Assembly (NCBI RefSeq): GCF_018371055.1
Contig: NZ_JAGYZD010000029.1
Span: forward strand, 1-12,291
Length of the DNA: 12,291 bases
Source: Finegoldia magna
GTDB taxonomy: Bacteria; Bacillota; Clostridia; Tissierellales; Peptoniphilaceae
Reading direction: 5' to 3'
Shown here: positions 7,816 to 12,291 of the stretch, piece by piece
Numbering within the stretch: the stretch's first letter is position 1
Layout of the letters: the number at the start of each line of letters is the position of its first letter
The notes under the pieces: generated by a model
What the model saw: the letters and a program-made list of their open reading frames with translations, nothing else
Told to the model about the DNA's origin: nothing
Databases searched by the model: none
Program-made: the position numbers and the translations under genes

Positions 7816-10182
7816 TTAAAACCCAAATTTTATGGTCTCTTCGTGATTTCTTATAGTTATAGTCGCTTCGAAATCTTTTCTCCACACTCCAAATTGACCT
7901 CCGTGGAATTTAGATTGTGCATGACCTGAATTGAAATATATTGTCCTAGTTAATTTTCTATCGCCACTTTTTACTGTTAGCTTTGCTGGACCAGAATATC
8001 CTCTGTCTCCTTCTTTTGCATCTATAAATACAGTGAATATTCCAGCGTGTCTTTTAGATGGTGCAAATTTTTCTACAGTAATTTCGCCTTTTTCTTTTGG
8101 TATTACAATTATGGTAATGCTTGTTTGTAATCCTTCTTTTGTTTTAATATCTACCTTTGTTCTTCCGATTTTTTTAGCAGTAATCACTGATTTTGAATCA
8201 ATGTCAATTATGTCATGGTTACTTATACTAAAATCAAAATTTCTTATAGCAGTTTGTGGATAAGTTAAAATTTTTGAATCCAAATTAAACTTATCGCCTT
8301 GTTTGATAGTGACTGATGGAACTGATACTCCCAAACTTCTAATGACTTTAGGATCTAATTTTTGATTATCTATCGGTGGTTTAGGTGGTATTACTGGGAT
8401 TTCTGTATTATCCGGATCTGTTTTTGGATCATAATCATTATCCCCAATTACCTCAATCATTTTTCTATCAGGAACTCTAATTCCTTCTGGAGCTACCAAT
8501 AGATTAAATCTTTGTGTAATTTTTCCATCGACTGTTTTTATCAAAATATTTGCATTTCCAACATTTACTGGATATACTGTTCCGTCGTTCTTTACAACTG
8601 CAACATTTTTATCCAATGATTCAAAAACAACTGGATCGTTGTTGAATTTTTCTGGTTGAACTGTAGCGTGAAGTTTTCCTTTTTTCTTAACGCTTATGAA
8701 TCCTTGGCTACCTTCTTTTACAGTGATTGAAGTCGGTTCTTCGATTACTTCATCTGGATCAACTTCCGGAACTGTATCTCTTGGAAGAACTTCACCAGTA
8801 GTTCCGATAGCTTTGATACAAGCATTTGCATTTTTAACTTCTTTAGTCAAATCAGTCCATTTTTCACCTTGTGATGAAACATAAGATTGACCTTCTTGAG
8901 CTTTTGCTTTTGAAGCATAATCTGCAATCGGCATTTCAATAGGCATTGGATATTTGTAATTAGAAGCTGAAGAATCCATGTACGCTACTATTGCAAACTT
9001 TTCTCCCTTTTTTACTTTGATTTGTGTAGTATCCAATGTGTAATATCCAGGATATTCAATTACACCGCTGCCGATTTCTTCTCTTTTGGCTGCCAAATCA
9101 TCTGTAGATTGCAAATCTCTTACAATGTACAATTTGTATTGTGTATTCATCGCAACTGTGAACAAACCAGCTTGATAAATTGTTTGATCTTCATCAGAAG
9201 TAAATACATTCGCAATGTAGCCTTGCATATTGTATCCAACACTTCTTGTTGCTCCGAAATCGTCGTATTGTGAAATTACAGCATTAGGATCTTTTCTTTG
9301 AGGAATGAAGACTGCATTGGACTTACCACAGAAACCATCGTAATACGATACGTAATAGTAACCACCATCCATAAAGCTTGTTCCCCAACTATTTTTTACA
9401 ATCCATGCTCCATCTCCAGGAGCCTTTGCTTGGAATAAATTTTTTGAAAAATTATCATCCCATCCTACTATTGTTCCTGCGTGATCTGCTTTTCCACTTC
9501 CAGGATTGTAATAACTTTTAGTTTCTTTCTTTTCGTAATATTTTTGAGAACTTAAAGTTGTGTAGACTCCACCGTATTCCATAATAGCTTGTTTGATAAC
9601 ATTAGTTTCATTTGCATTGTGAACATCTGGAAGATAAATGACTTTATCAAGATCAAAAGCTCTTTTGACATTTGTAGGTGAAACATTGATGTAAGCATCG
9701 TAAGGATCGTCCTTTTCTAAAATCGGACCTGTTCCTCTCGCAAGATATGATGTTGCAATATCTCTGTTACCTCCATCATTTGGACCCCAATCGAATCCGT
9801 GCATGTTTCTCATGTGTTTTTCACTAAAATCAAATTCTTTGCCAAATAATTTTAAATAAGACTCCATGGAACCATATGTAGCAAATGTCCAGCAAGAACC
9901 ATTTTGTCCTTGATTTTTGACTGAGGAAACTCTGTTAGTTTTTCTCAAATCATATTTTGCTGGCAATGCCGCTCTGGAAGCTGAACGAACTGAATCGTAA
10001 GATGTCTTCAATGGAGATATTATCAATTCGTCATCCTTGGAATTTTCTTTAAAACTATTTTCAACAGGACTTAATTCTAGTTTGGAATTTTTGTTTTCGT
10101 CTGCATACGTTGGACCAGTAACCATCATAGATGATATAAGAACTGTTCCTAGTAGTAGACTCAAAATTTTTTTGATTTTCAT
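7816..10182 (-). CDS. Secreted papain-like (C1A) cysteine peptidase with lectin-like and Ig-like domains
   Basis: A 788-aa exported protein, first gene of the operon; AGGAGGG (10187-10193) fixes the start. The signal peptide ends near A27 (TYA). A short pro-region (28-72) leads to a papain-family domain at about 73-296: oxyanion Q91 and nucleophile C97 in NQGQNGSCW, H234 in ADHAGTIVGW and N264 in VKNSWG, so the active site is complete. Residues about 305-460 match the lectin-like domain that commonly follows such clostridial peptidases (YDDFG, VGYN, ANVF at the start, ANACIKAIG at the end). After an acidic Pro linker come an Ig-like segment (484-564), a second Asp/Pro linker (about 582-606), a Big2-like domain (614-695) and a terminal module (699-788) homologous to that of the 571-aa CAMP protein. 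No sortase signal is visible. Role in degrading host or surface proteins, or maturing its operon partners, is inferred. Confidence 0.93.
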   Translation of the reverse strand: MKIKKILSLLLGTVLISSMMVTGPTYADENKNSKLELSPVENSFKENSKDDELIISPLKTSYDSVRSASRAALPAKYDLRKTNRVSSVKNQGQNGSCWTFATYGSMESYLKLFGKEFDFSEKHMRNMHGFDWGPNDGGNRDIATSYLARGTGPILEKDDPYDAYINVSPTNVKRAFDLDKVIYLPDVHNANETNVIKQAIMEYGGVYTTLSSQKYYEKKETKSYYNPGSGKADHAGTIVGWDDNFSKNLFQAKAPGDGAWIVKNSWGTSFMDGGYYYVSYYDGFCGKSNAVFIPQRKDPNAVISQYDDFGATRSVGYNMQGYIANVFTSDEDQTIYQAGLFTVAMNTQYKLYIVRDLQSTDDLAAKREEIGSGVIEYPGYYTLDTTQIKVKKGEKFAIVAYMDSSASNYKYPMPIEMPIADYASKAKAQEGQSYVSSQGEKWTDLTKEVKNANACIKAIGTTGEVLPRDTVPEVDPDEVIEEPTSITVKEGSQGFISVKKKGKLHATVQPEKFNNDPVVFESLDKNVAVVKNDGTVYPVNVGNANILIKTVDGKITQRFNLLVAPEGIRVPDRKMIEVIGDNDYDPKTDPDNTEIPVIPPKPPIDNQKLDPKVIRSLGVSVPSVTIKQGDKFNLDSKILTYPQTAIRNFDFSISNHDIIDIDSKSVITAKKIGRTKVDIKTKEGLQTSITIIVIPKEKGEITVEKFAPSKRHAGIFTVFIDAKEGDRGYSGPAKLTVKSGDRKLTRTIYFNSGHAQSKFHGGQFGVWRKDFEATITIRNHEETIKFGF

Positions 10183-10186
10183 AACG

Positions 10187-10193
10187 CCCTCCT
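10187..10193 (-). promoter_or_regulatory. Ribosome binding site of the 788-aa peptidase
   Basis: AGGAGGG on the minus strand, 4 nt before the ATG at 10182, decides the start of the first operon gene. Confidence 0.85.
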
Positions 10194-10206
10194 ATTGAAA
10201 TATGCT

Positions 10207-10280
10207 ACTAGATTAATAGCCTTAATAAATATACTTTAGTTATCAAAATTATTTAGTAATAGTACATCTATTAATTTAGT
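10207..10280 (-). repeat. 13-bp inverted repeat in the operon 5' UTR
   Basis: ACTAGATTAATAG (10207-10219) and CTATTAATTTAGT (10268-10280) are complementary at 12 of 13 positions, with a 48-nt loop. Both arms lie between the predicted promoter (10301-10309) and the ribosome binding site, so a long-range stem could form in the leader RNA. The arms could also be a DNA-binding site pair. Confidence 0.55.
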
Positions 10281-10300
10281 TTTCGGTATTTATTGCATTA

Positions 10301-10309
10301 ATTATATCA
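10301..10309 (-). promoter_or_regulatory. Extended -10 promoter of the peptidase/CAMP operon
   Basis: TGATATAAT on the minus strand fits the extended -10 form, with no clear -35 box. It gives a 5' UTR of about 110 nt. The same nine bases precede the CWB2 gene at 3361-3369. Confidence 0.55.
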
Positions 10310-10343
10310 CATAATTTCAAAAAATCTATGTTTTTAATGAAAT

Positions 10344-10386
10344 TTTACATTAATTATTTAAAAATTTACATTAATTAACATTGATT
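10344..10386 (+). repeat. Phased direct repeats TTTACATTAATTA
   Basis: TTTACATTAATTA occurs exactly twice, at 10344-10356 and 10365-10377, 21 nt apart. A degenerate ACATTGATT follows 10 nt on (10378-10386). Spacings near multiples of 10.5 place all copies on one face of the helix, as with tandem regulator sites. The region lies just upstream of the operon promoter and about 100-135 nt upstream of the plus-strand promoter. Confidence 0.5.
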
Positions 10387-10478
10387 TTAACGTACTACAG
10401 TAGAAATGTATAGATAATCACAAAATATGACATTTTATTGAATTTGTTCAAGATATATATTTATTCTTCCAAAAGTAG

Positions 10479-10484
10479 TATAAT
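10479..10484 (+). promoter_or_regulatory. Probable -10 box of the plus-strand peptidase gene
   Basis: A consensus TATAAT lies 81 nt before the ATG at 10565. No good -35 box is seen 16-18 nt upstream, so activation by a regulator is possible. Confidence 0.45.
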
Positions 10485-10552
10485 ATAGTTGTTAATTCTT
10501 AATAGTGTTATGTATACTATTTTAATCCTGAATTAATATTTAAAATTATTGC

Positions 10553-10558
10553 AAGGAG
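10553..10558 (+). promoter_or_regulatory. Ribosome binding site of the plus-strand peptidase
   Basis: AAGGAG ends 6 nt before ATG 10565, supporting this start, which opens directly into a signal peptide. Confidence 0.85.
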
Positions 10559-10564
10559 TTGAAT

Positions 10565-12291
10565 ATGAAAAGAAAAAATTTATTGCTTTTTATTGCGGTT
10601 TTTACGTTGCAATCACTGTTTTCTACAAGTTTTGCAGACAGTCAAAACAAATTTAAATTAAACGATGATTTAACTGTAAAAGAAATCGATTTTTCTGAAG
10701 CGCCTCGTAATCCCGCATTTAACAGACAAAAAAGTAGTCCAAAAACCACAAAAAACTACGGTTCAAACGAAGACCCTTTCTTGGTTAACACAAACTACGA
10801 TTTGTTCAACCAAAAAGAAGACATTCCAAGGCAAAAAGCTTATGGAATTCCAGCAAACTACGATTTACGTCAACACAACAGAGTTACTCCCGTAAAAGCT
10901 CAGGGGCCAAACGGATCTTGTTGGGCGTTTGCTACGTATGGTTCTGCAGAATCGAATATGCTTACTAATGGTCAGTTCACAGATTTTTCTGAAAAACATT
11001 TGAGAAATACTCATGGTTTTGACTGGGGTCCTGATCAAGGTGGTACAAGAGCAGTTGCTGCAGCTTACTTATCAAGATGGTCTGGTCCTATTTGGGAAAA
11101 AGACGATCCTTATTCTGCTTACGATTTTAGTTCTCCTTATAATTTAATTCCAGCGAAGGAATTGAAAGAAGCTTTGTACATTCCAGATGTAAACAATAAT
11201 CAAGATCGCGACAGATTAAAAAGAGCTATAATGAGATATGGCGCATCTTACACGACTGTAAACGGAGATCCAAGCTTTACCAACTTTTATTCTATGAGTC
11301 ATTACAATCCTGGTTATGGTTGGCAAAATCACGCCGTAACTATTATTGGTTGGGACGATGATTATTCAAGATATAATTTCGGACTAACTCCACCTGGAGA
11401 TGGTGCTTGGCTTGTAAAAAATAGTTGGGGCGATCGTTGGGGAAATCAAGGTGGATATTATCACGTATCGTATTATGATGCTCACATTGCCAAAGGAAAC
11501 TGCATTTTTGTTTTAAAAGAAAAAGATAGAAATAAATCTATCTGGTATTACGACGATTTGGGAATGACTGATAGCATTGGCTACAATCAAACTGGTTGGT
11601 TTTCAAATATTTTTGGTCCCGTAAGTAGAACTAGTCAAATCGATGAAGTTGGATTCTTTGTTCCTTCAAATGGAGCCCAATACGAAATTTACGTGAACAC
11701 AAATATCGGTGGAAACAGCGGATTCAACGATAAAGTTTTAGTTGCACGTGGAACTGTGGAAAACGCGGGATACACTACTGTCAAATTCAATCCACAAAGA
11801 ATAAATGCCGGAGCTTATTTTGCACCAATTGTAAAACTTACAACTCCTGGTTACAGCTACCCTATTCCAATTGAATCTATGATTTACGGATATTCTTCGA
11901 GGGCAAGAGCTGGATATAATCAATCATTTATTTCTAACGATGGATATAATTGGTCTGATCTGGCAAGAAATAGAGCAAACGCAAATGTATGCTTAAAAGC
12001 TTTCACCAAACCTTATTCAGGAACCAATGTCGATCCAACACCAGACCCTGATCCAGTGGAACCTACACCTCAACCAGATGTTCCCGAACCAGATCAAGAA
12101 ATTAGAGTAAATAAAATCACAGTATCCGAAGACAATATTACTTTAAGAGAGGGAGAAGACACACAAATCAACGCAAAAGTTTATCCAGAAAATGCGACAA
12201 ACAAAGAATTGATGTGGTCATCTTCTAATACAAATGTGTGTGCTGTAGATAATTCTGGATTAATAAGAGCTTTAAATCCTGGACAATGTTA
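10565..12291 (+). CDS. Secreted papain-like (C1A) cysteine peptidase with lectin-like and Big2 domains, partial
   Basis: The open frame gives 575 codons and runs off the right edge. The signal peptide ends near A24 (SFA). A pro-region of about 70 residues precedes a papain-family domain at about 95-317: Q113 and C119 in AQGPNGSCW, H256 in QNHAVTIIGW and N286 in VKNSWG. A lectin-like domain follows (about 328-480; WYYDDLGM, IGYN, SNIF, ending ANVCLKAF). After an Asp/Pro-rich linker (489-510) a typical Big2 domain starts at about 514 (KITVSEDNITLREG, WSSSNTNVCAVDNSGLIRAL) and is cut off. It is a clear paralogue of the divergent 788-aa peptidase: the stretch FSEKHLRNTHGFDWGP and EKDDPY are nearly identical in both. 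Its linker and Big domain differ, so the two have diverged most in the tail. The plus-strand promoter at 10479 probably drives it. Confidence 0.93.
   Translation, partial: MKRKNLLLFIAVFTLQSLFSTSFADSQNKFKLNDDLTVKEIDFSEAPRNPAFNRQKSSPKTTKNYGSNEDPFLVNTNYDLFNQKEDIPRQKAYGIPANYDLRQHNRVTPVKAQGPNGSCWAFATYGSAESNMLTNGQFTDFSEKHLRNTHGFDWGPDQGGTRAVAAAYLSRWSGPIWEKDDPYSAYDFSSPYNLIPAKELKEALYIPDVNNNQDRDRLKRAIMRYGASYTTVNGDPSFTNFYSMSHYNPGYGWQNHAVTIIGWDDDYSRYNFGLTPPGDGAWLVKNSWGDRWGNQGGYYHVSYYDAHIAKGNCIFVLKEKDRNKSIWYYDDLGMTDSIGYNQTGWFSNIFGPVSRTSQIDEVGFFVPSNGAQYEIYVNTNIGGNSGFNDKVLVARGTVENAGYTTVKFNPQRINAGAYFAPIVKLTTPGYSYPIPIESMIYGYSSRARAGYNQSFISNDGYNWSDLARNRANANVCLKAFTKPYSGTNVDPTPDPDPVEPTPQPDVPEPDQEIRVNKITVSEDNITLREGEDTQINAKVYPENATNKELMWSSSNTNVCAVDNSGLIRALNPGQC

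Larger units (their letters stand above)
10183..10564. other. Divergent intergenic regulatory region (382 bp)
   Basis: This AT-rich gap separates the two oppositely transcribed papain-like peptidase genes. It holds a promoter and long UTR for the minus-strand operon, a long inverted repeat, phased direct repeats, a plus-strand -10 box and both ribosome binding sites. I see no convincing small gene in it. Confidence 0.8.

Noticed and set aside
8773..8787. LPRDT in the 788-aa peptidase (residues 466-470) as a sortase signal
   Set aside because: It is internal, in a linker, with no following hydrophobic stretch and basic tail.
6192..9273. Plus-strand frames of 62-110 codons opposite the peptidase and CAMP genes
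   Set aside because: Hydrophobic-looking translations arise from antisense of beta-rich Ig and peptidase domains; no ribosome binding site or family match.
10400..10564. Possible small peptide gene or small RNA upstream of the second peptidase
   Set aside because: Frames are interrupted by frequent stops and no internal terminator or ribosome binding site is seen other than the one used by the peptidase.
1..12291. CRISPR array, insertion sequence or prophage remnant
   Set aside because: No spaced repeat series, transposase, integrase or terminal inverted repeats are visible anywhere in the window.

Overview
The window reads as a low-GC Gram-positive anaerobe of the Clostridia/Tissierellia type. 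Support comes from AT-rich DNA, strong AGGAGG-type ribosome binding sites, a T-box leader, CWB2 cell-wall-binding repeats, and papain-like peptidases followed by a lectin-like domain and Big-type Ig domains. A Finegoldia or Peptoniphilaceae relative is my best guess, but this is inference from gene content and not a database match.

Left third (1-3302, minus strand): the isoleucyl-tRNA synthetase gene ileS, cut by the left edge, with a complete T-box leader, intrinsic terminator and TTGACA-N17-TATTAT promoter. Its class I signature reads GIHH where HIGH is usual. That pattern is known from type-2 bacterial IleRS and is linked to very high mupirocin resistance.

Middle left (3303-5022, plus strand): a divergently transcribed single gene for a secreted protein with three CWB2 repeats and a C-terminal C39-like cysteine peptidase domain. 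It ends at a strong, palindromic, probably bidirectional terminator.

Middle right (5054-10182, minus strand): an apparent three-gene operon of secreted proteins. In transcription order it holds a C1A (papain-like) cysteine peptidase with lectin-like and Ig-like domains (788 aa), a CAMP-factor-type protein with Ig-like domains (571 aa), and a second, shorter CAMP-factor-type protein (about 325 aa). The peptidase and the long CAMP protein carry homologous tails of roughly 300 residues (Ig-like, Big2-like, and an unnamed ~88-residue C-terminal module) behind unrelated heads. The last two genes are tightly coupled: the stop codon of one lies in the Shine-Dalgarno sequence of the next.

Right end (10183-12291): a 382-bp divergent regulatory region with a long inverted repeat, an extended -10 promoter, phased direct repeats and a second promoter. 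It is followed by a second, paralogous C1A peptidase gene on the plus strand, truncated by the window.

Four or five of the genes therefore encode exported proteins suited to attack or remodel the cell surface or host: three cysteine peptidases and two CAMP-factor homologues. The most interesting candidate for an undescribed system is the peptidase/CAMP-factor operon with its shared C-terminal tail. Joint function of these proteins is inference from operon structure and shared domains.
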